Notes: generated by a model not told the origin, from the letters alone. 64,000 nt of DNA from Alteromonas mediterranea DE (GCF_000020585.3 NC_011138.3:2221675-2285674); one strand, 5' to 3'. Numbered from the stretch's first letter, positions 8,553 to 20,500 are shown. Made by a program: numbers and translations.

Positions 8553-9257
8553 CTACGGTATTTTTACTTCAAATACACTTCCACCGAGCAATCCGCCATT
8601 AGAAAGTGCGATTGTTCCTTCCATGTCCTCCTGCGAATGGGCCCGTGCTATCAATTTTGCAAAAAACAAACCGAGTCCCGTTCTGCCCTGACTCAGCTCG
8701 AAATCAGAGAGAGCTTCGTGACTCTTAGACAACATAGACTCAGGGTAGCCGACACCGTCGTCTTCTATCTTTATCGATAAGTAGGAAGATGCGTCTATGG
8801 TTGCACTGACCTGTATTTTAGAAGTGCCGTAACGCATAGCATTAATGATTACGTCATTTAACAGCAAATAAATGAGTTCACTGTCTAAGTACCAGCTCAA
8901 GTCATCCTCAATATCAGTGGTTATGGTTATATTTTTTTGCGCTACATAAAGTGCATTTGACCCTACAACGTCTTCCACTAAGTCTTTGATAAAACTCTCG
9001 TCAACAGTAATAGGAAGGCTTTCTAACTCTGCCCGATACAGGGAAAGAATTTGGACAAGGTTGGTATTTAGCCGAGACGCTTCGTAGTGAACACTGGCTA
9101 CTTGTTCTTTCGCTTCAATATTTGTTGGAGACAACGTCTCACTTAATGTTTCGATAGATTGGATAAGAAGAAATAATGAGTTTTTCATATCGTGCACTGC
9201 AGCGGCAAGCACAGAAGAAAAATCGATTGTGGAAGAAACCTGTTTACTGCTACTCAT
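8553..9257 (-). CDS. Soluble orphan sensor histidine kinase (HisKA-like plus HATPase_c)
   Basis: At 234 aa this is short for a histidine kinase and has no membrane segment or sensor domain. The candidate phospho-acceptor is His22 in VHDMKN. The ATP-binding domain has the N-box with Asn139 (INAMRYG), the G1 box with Asp167 (EDDGVG), and the G2 box GRTGLGL (191-197). Signals must come from a protein partner or from the adjacent membrane-anchored coiled-coil protein. No receiver-domain protein is adjacent. The TPR response regulator at 1-1345 is the closest candidate in the window. Enzyme activity is inferred from intact motifs. Confidence 0.88.
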   Translation of the reverse strand: MSSSKQVSSTIDFSSVLAAAVHDMKNSLFLLIQSIETLSETLSPTNIEAKEQVASVHYEASRLNTNLVQILSLYRAELESLPITVDESFIKDLVEDVVGSNALYVAQKNITITTDIEDDLSWYLDSELIYLLLNDVIINAMRYGTSKIQVSATIDASSYLSIKIEDDGVGYPESMLSKSHEALSDFELSQGRTGLGLFFAKLIARAHSQEDMEGTIALSNGGLLGGSVFEVKIP

Positions 9258-9463
9258 TATTTATTAAACGCCGTGCATCTTATTTGCCGTAACCTTAATG
9301 TAGTTCAATTTCATTAAGGCCGAAGCTTTACCGAGTAAAATGGTAAAAAATGAATTATTTTCAACTTTATAATGGCATTTTCGTAATAGCAACTAGTAAA
9401 AACGAGTAGTTTTGGTTATAACGGTGGGAGTACAGTGTCAGACTATCCCATTTAACGGTGTAA

Positions 9464-10441
<978 letters not shown>

Positions 10442-10465
10442 CGTTGTGAAAAACAAGCATGAATG

Positions 10466-10491
10466 AAAAAAGGGGCTGTTGCCCCTTTTTT
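10466..10491. terminator. Bidirectional terminator between cysB and the serine dehydratase gene
   Basis: The stem aaaaaaggggc / gccccttttt closes a tgtt loop. An A-run precedes and a T-run follows, so it serves both convergent genes. Confidence 0.9.
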
Positions 10492-10524
10492 GTATTTTAG
10501 TCTTTGTTTACTGCGGGCTAACGA

Positions 10525-11897
10525 TCAACACTCTATGATATTTACTGCCAGTCCGCCTCGTGCCGTTTCTTTATATTTGGTTTTCATATCGTTGCCGGTA
10601 TCGCGCATGGTCTTAATTACCTTGTCTAACGATACTTTCTGATCGCCCGTCCCGCGTAGTGCAAGTCGCGAAGCATTAATCGCTTTAATCGCGCCCATGG
10701 CATTTCGTTCGATACACGGGACTTGTACAAGCCCACCAACCGGGTCACACGTAAGCCCTAGGTTATGCTCCATACCAATTTCTGCTGCGTTTTCTACCGA
10801 CGCTGCGGTACCGCCCATTATCTCTGCAAGTGCGCCCGCAGCCATTGAACAGGCTACCCCAACTTCGCCCTGACAGCCGACCTCTGCGCCAGATATAGAA
10901 GCATTTTCCTTATAAAGAATACCTATTGCACCGGCGGTAAGAAGAAAACGGCTTGCGACTTCTTCATCTACAGGGCGTATAAATTTATCTACGTATTGAA
11001 GCACAGCGGGAATAATTCCGGCAGCGCCATTTGTAGGGGCAGTCACCACACGCCCGCCGGCTGCATTTTCTTCGTTAACAGCTAGCGCAAATAAGTTTAC
11101 CCAGTCCATGGTCTGCATGGGGTCGTTAGTATGCTCCGTTTGAAGGCGGCGATATAAGCCAGGTGCGCGACGGACTACTTTTAGACCGCCAGGTAAAATA
11201 CCTTCACTTTCAATGCCGCGTTGAATACAGGCTTTCATTACCAGCCATATATTATGCAACTGCTGCTTTACTTCATGCTTCGACCTAAACGTAGACTCAT
11301 TACGCAGCATTAGCGAGCTAATACTTAACCCATTGGTTTTACATAAAGCAAGTAGCTCCTCGGCTGTTTTAAAGGAAAGGGGACCGAAGCTTGTAGGGTA
11401 GCAGCGTGCGCTTTAGTCGCATCAAAGTCTTCGTCTTTTATAATGAAGCCACCGCCGATACTGTAGTATGTTTGCTGTTTTAACAACGCATCTTTGGCGT
11501 ACGCGTAGAATGTCAGCGCGTTAGCATGTTTAGGTAGCGATTTACGGCGGTGGAAAATGATTGCGTTCTTGTTTGGGAAGCGCACTAGCTGCTGACCATT
11601 GAGTCGAAGTTGCTCGCTGTTGCGAATTTCCTCTAGTCTCGATTCAATGCTGTCTACATCAATCACATCGGGGAGTTCGCCGAGTAAACCCAAAATCACT
11701 GCTTTTCCTGTACCGTGTCCGATACCTGTTTGACCAAGAGAGCCAAACAATTCCACTTTTACACTATCTACAGTTTCAAAAAGCGCATTATCTTGTGCTA
11801 ATTCGCCTACAAATTCAGCACCAGCTTTCATTGGACCTACCGTATGCGAACTAGAAGGGCCAATACCCACGCTAAACATATCAAATACACTAATCAT
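10525..11897 (-). pseudogene. sdaA: L-serine dehydratase (iron-sulfur type), interrupted by a -1 frameshift
   Basis: Single-chain [4Fe-4S] L-serine deaminase producing pyruvate and ammonia. The first part (11897 to 11325) has the N-terminal signature SSSHTVGPM and runs to SVPFPLK. The second part (to 10525) carries the catalytic domain with the cluster cysteine contexts [17 protein letters not shown] and VPCIERNA. The frame is lost at about 11371-11373, where the coding strand reads cctttaaaaca. One extra T would restore [16 protein letters not shown] and continuous homology, giving about 457 aa, the normal family length. The break is between the two domains, so neither half should be active alone. 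Either a recent inactivation or a one-base sequence error. Confidence 0.88.
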
Positions 11898-12129
11898 AAA
11901 CTTTCAAAATTAAAACAAAGTAATAATTAGATCATGCATCTACTAGGTAAAAACCACAATACAGAAATGCTAATAGCGAGATTAGTTTTGCTAATACACT
12001 GTAAAGATTAATTTATAGCGCAGTAAAGTTTTGAGATACGTTTGGGCATAGAACGTATTGTTAGCGGTATAACCACGTGTGTTTATACGCAGTGCTACGG
12101 GCTTAACCTGAAGTATGAATGTACGTGAC

Positions 12130-12702
12130 CTAGGGGTGGATATGATGGGAAAGGTTACGCAGCATCGCTGCTGTCGCCCCCCATATCATTCTTTCTTGCC
12201 AAGGAATAAAGTAAATAGGGAAGGCTTTTTTATCTCGGTGGGTTGTATGAACAAGGTGGTTTTTGCGATTTAACACATGAGCTAGGGGAACTTCGAACAC
12301 GCTCTCTACCTCGTTTTTATCGATAACGGGGGTAAAGTCGGGGTTAACAAAGCCTACTACTGGCGCAATTTCATAGCCGCTGATGGTGCGGTATCTTGGT
12401 AGCATGCCTACCACATCAACGTGGCTTGAAGGAAGGCCAACTTCTTCTTCTGCTTCCCTTAGTGCAGCATCGAACAGCGTGTTGTCTGAGCTATCTACCG
12501 CGCCGCCTGGGAAGCTTATTTGTCCAGGGTGGTGTTTCAGGTGATGGGCCCGTTCTGTAAGTAATAGTCGAAGTGAATTTCCGTAATCAATCAGTGGGAT
12601 TAATACCGCAGCCGGACGACCTGTTTTTTGTAAAGGAAAATCAGGTTCAATGTGAGGCTGCCTAAAGTGATGAAATTGAGATAGAAATTCGTTTCGTGTC
12701 AT
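12130..12702 (-). CDS. nudL: CoA pyrophosphatase NudL (Nudix hydrolase)
   Basis: Nudix enzyme of the CoA diphosphatase branch, 190 aa. It cleaves CoA to phosphopantetheine and 3',5'-ADP. The UPF0035-type motif LLTERAHHLKHHPGQISF precedes the Nudix box, which contains FPGGAV and REAEEEVGL. This combination separates NudL from other Nudix hydrolases. It lies 48 bp downstream of pabB on the same strand, the same gene order as pabB-nudL in E. coli, and is probably co-transcribed with it. Confidence 0.93.
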   Translation of the reverse strand: MTRNEFLSQFHHFRQPHIEPDFPLQKTGRPAAVLIPLIDYGNSLRLLLTERAHHLKHHPGQISFPGGAVDSSDNTLFDAALREAEEEVGLPSSHVDVVGMLPRYRTISGYEIAPVVGFVNPDFTPVIDKNEVESVFEVPLAHVLNRKNHLVHTTHRDKKAFPIYFIPWQERMIWGATAAMLRNLSHHIHP

Positions 12703-12750
12703 GGCCTTCTAATAATAGTTGTAAACAAGGTTGCTTGTATACCCTTTCAA

Positions 12751-14211
12751 TTATTGGTTTATCGATTCAAGTACCGGCAGTATCTTCGAGACTTTGTCGA
12801 GGGTTTCTTGGTATTCTTCAGTGGGTACTGAATCTAAAACAATACCACCGCCGGCCCAACAATGTAATCGGTTATTCTCTGCCAATACTGTTCTAATACA
12901 AATGCTTGAGTCCATGTCCTCACGGTAACCCATGTAAAAAACACTACCGCAATAAATATTACGTCGGTGTGGCTCTAGTTCATCAATGACTTCCATTGCA
13001 CGAATTTTAGGGGCGCCAGTAATAGAGCCGCCGGGAAAGGCTGCCGCTAACAACTCAAGTGGTGAGGCGGTTTCGTTTAGCTCTCCGGTAACCGTACTGA
13101 CTAAATGATGAACCGCTTCATAGCTTTCAAGGGCAAAGAGTGCAGGTACTTTTACCGAATGGGGCTTACAGTGCTTCGAAATGTCGTTTCGCAGCAAATC
13201 GACAATCATCAGGTTTTCAGAGCGATCCTTTTCTGCTGATAGCAGACTATCAGCACTCGCTTTATCCTTTAACGGGTTCTTAAATCGTGGACGCGTGCCC
13301 TTAATCGGCTTAGTTTCAACTATGCCATCCTTAACCCGCAAAAACCGCTCCGGTGAAATAGAAGCAATACAGCCGTCCGGCAGGTTGAAATACGCAGAGA
13401 ACGGCGCTTGGTTTTGATTGCGTAGTTCACAGTACGCTTGCCAAATATTACCTTCATATGATGCAGTAAAACGTTGCGCCATATTAACTTGGTAACAGTC
13501 CCCAGCACGCAGATAGCCCTCGATGGTGGCTAAACTTTTTTTATACTCATGCTTAGACAGGTTTGATGTAAACGGCGTTGTTAACTTGAAATCTGAAGGC
13601 ACAGTATCAGTGGCAACTTTTTTACTGCTGTCAGGGGCAGCAAAAAATGATGTTAAGGGGGCGTTATCTACTGAGCAGTAGTAGATATGGCCAGTTTGGG
13701 TATCTTCGATAAGCGAACGTAAGTATAGCCCAACGGTAAAGTCAGGCGTCGCGTAGTCGGCTTTCGCAACACTTGGCAATGCTTCATAGAAACGCCCTGT
13801 GTCATAACCCGCCATGCCCGCCACACCAACGATAAAGGGTAGGTGGGATGTATCGAAGTCTGCATCTGCATTTATTACTACATTATTTAACTGTGAGTGC
13901 AAGTGTTGTTCGACGGCCTCGAAAGGGCGCTGCAGAAGGGCCTCACGCATCGACGTAGAGACATCCACCAAGGTTACTTCATCGCCCTTAGCTTCAATAA
14001 CGGATACAGGCGAAAATGCCATTATGTTGTAACGACCATCACTTTTTAAAGAGCCTGATGTGTCAAGCAGAAGGGAATAAGGTAGCGATGCCACCTGTTC
14101 AAAAAGCGTATTGAATGGCTCATGTGTGTTGTGATGTAAACCAACAATATTTAAGAGCGCTTCTTTCGTATAGCGAGACACATAGACGTGTAAGGGATAT
14201 GCGTGTGACAT
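12751..14211 (-). CDS. pabB: Aminodeoxychorismate synthase component I
   Basis: Chorismate-using enzyme of folate synthesis that makes 4-amino-4-deoxychorismate with ammonia from the PabA glutaminase. The diagnostic PabB motif PIKGT is present with catalytic Lys304 (counted from the ATG at 14211). This distinguishes it from anthranilate synthase TrpE, which has PIAGT. Further family blocks are ISPERFLRV, LRNDISKHC, FPGGSITGAPK and YCGSVFYMG. A TTG four codons upstream (14223) is an alternative start. Neither start has a well-spaced ribosome-binding site. It heads a pabB-nudL pair. Confidence 0.93.
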   Translation of the reverse strand: MSHAYPLHVYVSRYTKEALLNIVGLHHNTHEPFNTLFEQVASLPYSLLLDTSGSLKSDGRYNIMAFSPVSVIEAKGDEVTLVDVSTSMREALLQRPFEAVEQHLHSQLNNVVINADADFDTSHLPFIVGVAGMAGYDTGRFYEALPSVAKADYATPDFTVGLYLRSLIEDTQTGHIYYCSVDNAPLTSFFAAPDSSKKVATDTVPSDFKLTTPFTSNLSKHEYKKSLATIEGYLRAGDCYQVNMAQRFTASYEGNIWQAYCELRNQNQAPFSAYFNLPDGCIASISPERFLRVKDGIVETKPIKGTRPRFKNPLKDKASADSLLSAEKDRSENLMIVDLLRNDISKHCKPHSVKVPALFALESYEAVHHLVSTVTGELNETASPLELLAAAFPGGSITGAPKIRAMEVIDELEPHRRNIYCGSVFYMGYREDMDSSICIRTVLAENNRLHCWAGGGIVLDSVPTEEYQETLDKVSKILPVLESINQ

Positions 14212-14498
14212 AGGTAAATACAATACTTCTTTTTAAGGTCGTGACATTTCTTCAAACGCTTTGTTGAGAACCATTTTTAACTCAATTACAAAGCATTTTA
14301 CGTGTACAACTACATAACGTTATGTTAATAATCCAGCGCGTCTAATACCGTTTTAGAAAGGCAAGGCGACATAGCTTTTAAAAATAGCTGGAATTAGCAT
14401 TATGCGTATGGTTTTACATGGTGCGATGCCTTTAGATGCGCTAGTATACGCTTTTTTAGATAGCTAAGACCACGAAAGCCAAATAAAAAGAGGATGTC

Positions 14499-16028
14499 AT
14501 GACCGTTATCCGTCAACAAGACTTCATTGACAGCATTGAAGATGCCCTGCAGTTCATTTCTTACTACCACCCACTCGATTACGTAAAAGCCGTAGAAGAA
14601 GCGTATAACAAAGAACAGAGCCAAGCTGCGAAAGACGCTATGGCGCAAATTCTTATCAACTCTCGCATGTCAGCAGAGGGCAAACGCCCACTTTGTCAAG
14701 ACACGGGTATTGTAACCTGCTTTGTTAAAGTGGGGATGGGTGTAATGTGGGATAAAACCGACATGACCGTTCAGGAGATGGTTGATGAAGGTACCCGTCG
14801 TGCCTACCTTAATCCAGATAACCCGCTGCGTGCGTCAATTGTGGCAGACCCTGCTGGAGCCCGTAAAAACACCAAAGATAACACGCCATCTGTGGTTCAC
14901 ATTGATATGGTGGCAGGTGAAAAAATTGAGGTGATGATCGCGGCAAAAGGTGGCGGCTCTGAAAACAAATCTAAAATGGTAATGCTTAACCCGAGCGATG
15001 ATATTGCTGATTGGGTGGTTAAAACGCTACCAACAATGGGGGCGGGCTGGTGTCCACCCGGTATGCTTGGAATAGGTATAGGCGGTACAGCTGAAAAAGC
15101 AGCGGTACTTGCTAAAGAAAGCCTGATGGACCCTGTCGATATACAAGAGTTGATTGAACGCGGCCCACAAACTACCGATGAAAAGCTTCGCTTAGAAATT
15201 TTTGACCGCGTAAATAAACTCGGTATTGGCGCGCAAGGTTTAGGGGGTTTAACAACGGTAGTGGATGTGAAGATCAAATCCCTGCCTACACACGCCGCTT
15301 CTAAGCCTGTAGCCATGATTCCTAACTGCGCTGCGACACGTCATGCACATTTTTATTTAGACGGTTCAGGCCCGGCAGAGCTAACGCCACCTAAGCTTGA
15401 AGACTGGCCAGAAGTAACATGGGAAGTGAGTGAAAATACCCGCCGTGTAAACCTTGATGAAGTGACCAAGGATGATATTCAAGAGTGGAAAGTAGGCGAG
15501 ACCGTATTACTATCGGGTAAAATGCTTACAGGTCGTGATGCAGCGCATAAACGTATTCAAACTATGATGGAAAACGGCGAAGGGCTTCCCGAAGGCGTTG
15601 ACCTAACCAACCGCTTTATTTATTACGTTGGCCCAGTTGACGCTGTAGGCGATGAAGTTGTAGGCCCTGCTGGCCCCACGACGGCGACGCGTATGGATAA
15701 ATTCACCGATATGATGTTAGAAGAAACCGGCCTAATCGGCATGATTGGTAAAGCAGAGCGCGGCCCTGCTACGGTTGACTCAATCGCTAAACACAAAGCG
15801 GTGTATTTAATGGCAGTGGGTGGTGCAGCTTACTTAGTGTCTAAAGCAATTAAAAACGCGCGCGTTGTCGCTTTTGAAGATTTAGGTATGGAAGCCATCT
15901 ACGAGTTTGACGTTGTTGATATGCCAGTAACGGTCGCTGTCGATAGTACAGGTGCCAATGCGCATAAAAATGGTCCAGCCATTTGGAAAGCAAAGATTGA
16001 AGAGTTAGACGCGTCGCTATCTAAATAG
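14499..16028 (+). CDS. fumA: Class I (iron-sulfur) fumarate hydratase
   Basis: Oxygen-sensitive [4Fe-4S] fumarase interconverting fumarate and L-malate in the TCA cycle, 509 aa. The three cluster cysteines are Cys66 (PLCQDTG), Cys185 (GWCPPGM) and Cys277 (IPNCAAT), with the spacing usual for the class. The C-terminal swivelling domain has GKMLTGRDAAHKR and YYVGPVDA. A Shine-Dalgarno-like gagga lies 8 bases before the ATG. The upstream gap of about 290 bp holds the divergent promoters with pabB and no gene. A terminator follows. Confidence 0.95.
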   Translation: MTVIRQQDFIDSIEDALQFISYYHPLDYVKAVEEAYNKEQSQAAKDAMAQILINSRMSAEGKRPLCQDTGIVTCFVKVGMGVMWDKTDMTVQEMVDEGTRRAYLNPDNPLRASIVADPAGARKNTKDNTPSVVHIDMVAGEKIEVMIAAKGGGSENKSKMVMLNPSDDIADWVVKTLPTMGAGWCPPGMLGIGIGGTAEKAAVLAKESLMDPVDIQELIERGPQTTDEKLRLEIFDRVNKLGIGAQGLGGLTTVVDVKIKSLPTHAASKPVAMIPNCAATRHAHFYLDGSGPAELTPPKLEDWPEVTWEVSENTRRVNLDEVTKDDIQEWKVGETVLLSGKMLTGRDAAHKRIQTMMENGEGLPEGVDLTNRFIYYVGPVDAVGDEVVGPAGPTTATRMDKFTDMMLEETGLIGMIGKAERGPATVDSIAKHKAVYLMAVGGAAYLVSKAIKNARVVAFEDLGMEAIYEFDVVDMPVTVAVDSTGANAHKNGPAIWKAKIEELDASLSK

Positions 16029-16085
16029 AGGCCAGCTTATGTTGAGCGACTGCATTATATTCGCTTAACTCATGCTCTAGTTCAT

Positions 16086-16114
16086 AAAAAACAGGTGCGT
16101 ATGCACCTGTTTTT
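16086..16114. terminator. Terminator after fumarase
   Basis: The stem aacaggtgc / gcacctgtt with loop gtat is flanked by an A-run and a T-run. It lies 57 bp past the fumarase stop. Confidence 0.9.
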
Positions 16115-16252
16115 GTATCTTTTATTAACCTTACCGTTAAGAGTGCGTACCAAAAATTCGCACCCTTAGTAGATAACGCGACCGCTGATGTTGGTAAACG
16201 CAGTAAGATTTGTTTATAGTGCTGTACAAAATAACAGTATGAAGTTAGCACT

Positions 16253-17542
16253 ATGTTTTCCAACCTTATTTCCAGCGAACCCACTGCATTTTTAATTGCG
16301 TTTCTTAGTCTTGGCGTACTCGCGCTCTATTTATTCATTCGTAGCCAGACAGTGGCCGCGAGAATGAAGCATGTCACTAAACAATGTGAACAATTACAAA
16401 CTGAATTAAATAGTGAGCGAATCGCTAGCGCCAAGTTACACGCACAAAATGAAGCGCATCAAGCACGCATCCAGGCGCTTCACACCGCGCATGAAGATAA
16501 ACTTGCTGCGATGAACGCGTCTGAGCAGCGCTTACATACCCAGTTTGAAAACCTCGCAAACCGAATATTTGAAGAGAAGCAGCAGCGTTATACACAGCAA
16601 ACTAAACACAATATTGAAGCGGTGCTTGCACCGTTTAAAAACGAATTAGACGGGTTTAAGCGCCAAATCTCTGAGCAGCATATCCGCGAAGGTCAAGAGC
16701 GCGCCTCGCTTAAAACAGAAATATTAAGTCTTAAAGCACTTAATCAGAAAATCACTGAAGAAGCCGCCGCATTAACCAATGCTCTAAAAGGCGACAATAA
16801 AAAACAAGGTAATTGGGGCGAGGTAGTATTAGAGCGAATTCTAAAAGAGTCAGGTTTACGAGAAGGTCACGAGTTCGAAACGCAAATGTCTGCTACCTCT
16901 GAACAAGGCAAACGCTTCCAGCCTGATGTTGTCGTGCACTTACCCAATGATAAAGACGTCATAATAGATTCGAAAGTGAGCCTCGCCGCTTATGAGCGCT
17001 ACTTCAACTGTGAAGATGATACAGAAAAAGCCCAACACCTTGCGCAACATGTTGCGTCTATTAAAGGCCACATCAAAGGCCTAGGAGCGAAAGACTATCA
17101 AACGTTACAGGGCATTAAAACGCTAGACTATGTGTTGCTTTTCATTCCTATTGAGCCTGCATTTCTTATTGCAGTTGAAGAAGAGCCAGAGCTTGTTACC
17201 ACCGCGCTTAATCACAATATTATGCTGGTTAGCCCTACAAACTTATTAGTTGCTCTTAGAACGATTAATAACATCTGGCAATACGAATACCAAAACCAAA
17301 ACGCACAGCTTATCGCCGACCAGGCAGCTAAACTTTATGACAAGTTTGTTGGCTTTGTCACTGATATGGAAAAAGTAGGGAAGTCAATGGACAGTGCCCA
17401 TACCAGTTACGAACAGGCAATGAATAAACTAACCAGTGGAAGAGGGAATATTGTAAGACAGATAGAGAAGTTTCGGGAGCTAGGGGTGCAGCCTAGTAAA
17501 CGAATGTCACAACATTTGCAGCAACTTTCTCAAGATGATTAA
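16253..17542 (+). CDS. rmuC: DNA recombination protein RmuC homolog
   Basis: Membrane-anchored protein that in E. coli limits recombination at inverted repeats. It is 429 aa. A single N-terminal membrane segment (about residues 12-29) is followed by a long coiled coil (about 35-180; many Gln/Glu/Lys heptads). The RmuC nuclease-like domain begins at GNWGEVVLERILKESGL and includes FQPDVVVHLP and IIDSKVSL, whose Asp/Lys pattern resembles restriction-endonuclease folds. It stands alone between terminators. Confidence 0.92.
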   Translation: MFSNLISSEPTAFLIAFLSLGVLALYLFIRSQTVAARMKHVTKQCEQLQTELNSERIASAKLHAQNEAHQARIQALHTAHEDKLAAMNASEQRLHTQFENLANRIFEEKQQRYTQQTKHNIEAVLAPFKNELDGFKRQISEQHIREGQERASLKTEILSLKALNQKITEEAAALTNALKGDNKKQGNWGEVVLERILKESGLREGHEFETQMSATSEQGKRFQPDVVVHLPNDKDVIIDSKVSLAAYERYFNCEDDTEKAQHLAQHVASIKGHIKGLGAKDYQTLQGIKTLDYVLLFIPIEPAFLIAVEEEPELVTTALNHNIMLVSPTNLLVALRTINNIWQYEYQNQNAQLIADQAAKLYDKFVGFVTDMEKVGKSMDSAHTSYEQAMNKLTSGRGNIVRQIEKFRELGVQPSKRMSQHLQQLSQDD

Positions 17543-17543
17543 A

Positions 17544-17568
17544 AAAGGCCGCTTTAAAAGCGGCCTTT
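17544..17568. terminator. Bidirectional terminator between rmuC and the subtilase gene
   Basis: The stem aaaggccgc / gcggccttt flanks a tttaaaa loop. It lies directly after the rmuC stop codon and before the convergent subtilase end. Confidence 0.88.
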
Positions 17569-17586
17569 CTAGTTTAACGTAAAACG

Positions 17587-20500
17587 TTACGAACGTTTCA
17601 TGCGTCTACGTAGGTATACCGCTGGCGCTAGAAGCAATGCAATCCAGCCCATAGAACCACCAGACTTATCGTTAACTATAATAGTCACGCTGTCTGTTGT
17701 CGTATCGATACCGTCTGTTGCTGTTACTTGTACCGTAACACGATTTGCTTGCTCGTGACTTGGTGCAGTACCAGTAAATGACGTTGTTTCAACACCGTCG
17801 ATAGTAATAGTAACGTCATCACCATCTGCGTCAGTTGCTGAAGCAGTTACAGTAAATGATTCACCTTCATCAACGCTTGATGGCGCAGAGATTGAAAGTA
17901 CAGGAGCATCTTGTACGCCTGCAACCGCTACTGATACCGTGCCTTCGCCAATGATGTCACCTTCTACCACTTCGCCTTCATCTGTAGTAGTACCCTCTAC
18001 CTGAACTGTGTAGGTAAATGAGTCTTCACCGAAGAAGTCTGCGTTTGGCGTGTAGGTTACCGTACCATCGTCATTAACCGTCACTGTGCCGTTTGCTGCT
18101 TCAGTAGTTACTTCAACAGTTGACGGGTCTAACTCTTCTCTATCAACTTCAATAGGCGTATATGTCCTAAAGTCACCTGATAGTGAATCCATCTCAAACG
18201 TATTGAAGATGATATCTTCCTTCTCGTTTGCCAAGATGTTAGCTGTAATAGAGGCATCCTCGTCAACTGAAAGCGTGTCATCCATTAGCTCACCCGCTGG
18301 CTTTACTGAACCGCTATAGCTCACTGTAATTTGATCACCCGGGATGGTAACGATACCAAATTCATCACCCTCTACTGGTAGAGAACCTGTAACGCCAGTG
18401 CTTAACTGTGCAGCATGAGTATAACCAACGGTACCTGTCGCATCTTCAAAACCTACAACAGCAGGGGTGTTGTTAGGGCTCATAGGTCCATATGCAAACG
18501 AGAATGTTTCAGCACTCGCATCGTACCAAATTTGGAAATTTACGCTTGTACCCTCTTGCCCCCATAGCATCGCATTTTCCCATTCAACTACGAAATAGCT
18601 ATCAGTACCGGCACTCAAGTTTTGAGCATATATATTGCCGGTGCCTATATCATTATCGGCAGTGCCTTTAAGGTTGAGGTCCGTCCAGTAAGGAGCAATA
18701 ACATTATTAGGCTCTTGAGAACCAGGTAACTCATGGGGTCTGTATTCGGTAACGCTACCCGATGCAGTCCCTAAAGAAATAAATCCATTTGAAGAAATTT
18801 GCACACTTGTATACGTTTGACCCATATATTCTATGCCCACAAGTGGTTCAACAGTTATCACTGTATCATCACATTCTGAACTACAGACTAAAGGCTGTGC
18901 AAAAGATAGGTTCCGCATTGGAAAATAACCAAACGGCGCTGCTGTTTCAACGAGTTCAAGCGTTGCAGTGTTCAATGCCCCTTCCCAGCGAACTTCACGT
19001 TTTTCTGCATCGTAAGTTACTGGCTCTTGGTTGCCGTTTTTAACTGCTGAAATACTAGAAACGTCGATATCGTACTTTTCATCAACGGTTGAAGTTACGC
19101 CGATTAGGCCTGTCACACCTTGGTTAGTGACTGATGCAGATGTTCTAACCACTTCATTCTCTGATGCAAACTCATTGCTAACCGAGCTGTTGAATAACTC
19201 AGGCTCGTCGGTGTTAATAGGATAAATGGCAATAGGGATGAAGTAATCCGTTGTTTCATCGTTAGTATCCGCCCAGTTAATACCACCAAATAACCATTCT
19301 CCAGAATCTACAAGTGATACATCTACCGAAACCATGATCTGTGCAGATGCACCAGCAGGTAAGGTTGCCAATGAAGGCGTAACCGTTGCAACAATATTCT
19401 CATCATCAAACATTGTGGTCGCATCAACGGTCACATCAGCGTCGCTTGTATTAGTAACAGTGACAGACATGTCGCAAGTAATATAACACTCAGATGAAAC
19501 GAGACTTAAATCGCTGTACGTTAGCTCAACTGATGTCGCACGTGGCAAGTCTAGGCGGCCCGCACCCATGTCAAAGTTGTCAGCTTGTGTAGCAGCGTCT
19601 TCTTTTAATACGTCACGAATAGATGAAGTAACAAGCGCGCTCTTAATTTGCTGTGCAGTCCAATCTGGGTGCATCTGCTTAATGAGTGCCGCTGCACCAG
19701 CCACGTGTGGTGACGCCATAGACGTACCGCCTTTAAACGAGAAGCTCTCGCCTTCGTGATTAGGTGCATCTGGAGATTCACCAGAGAAAATTCTAACGCC
19801 AGGCGCAGCAATGTTAGGCTTCAAGAACGTAGGGTCGCCATTAGGACCACGTGAGCTAAAGTCGGCCATGATATCTGCCAAACTATCAGATACAACGCGA
19901 ACTACTTCAGCACCAATTGTAATGTTAACCGCTTCTTCAGACTCTGAGATCAGTGTTGCTAACTCTTGACCCGGGGTTGCAGGGATCATGAATGAAGGAA
20001 CCGTCTGGTCTGGGCTAAGGCCGCCCATTAAGATTGGGGCTTCTCCGCGACCATCCACATTGTGAACAACGACCGCAACAGCACCCGCAGCTTCAGCGTT
20101 TTCGATCTTTGTTACAAAACCACAAGTACCGCGGCTAACTAGAGCAATCGCTCCTTCAAACACAGAATCATCGGCAAAAGGCTCACATGCTTCAACATTT
20201 TCTGCATTAACTGCACCAGCGTAAACAACAGGGGCTGTTAGTGCAGTGTCAAAAACGATGTTAGGGTTTCCAACAGAGTAAAGCGCTGGAATGGTACCAA
20301 TTGAAGTGTCTCCTTCAATCGTCAACTCGTTAGCAAATAGGCGGGCTGTGGTTGTTGCCGCCACAGTAATAACGTCGTCAGAGCAACCAGGACAACCGAT
20401 TGAGGTTTCGAGTGGGCCATCGTTACCCGCTGCAAATACCGTAACAACACCGGCATCGTGCATGGCTTCTAATACATCTTCATAAACAGAGCCGTTAGGG

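Noticed and set aside
11360..11385. Programmed ribosomal frameshift in sdaA
   Set aside because: The site reads ctttaaaaca without a classical slippery heptamer in the right register or a downstream structure, and no such recoding is known to me for this family.
11325..11897. Two-subunit serine dehydratase (separate alpha and beta genes)
   Set aside because: Two-chain enzymes exist, but here the second frame begins inside the linker without a proper start. A one-base change restores the single-chain form with the usual length.
14897..15316. 139-codon minus-strand frame inside the fumarase gene
   Set aside because: Antisense shadow of a strongly conserved enzyme, with no ribosome-binding site or recognisable domain.
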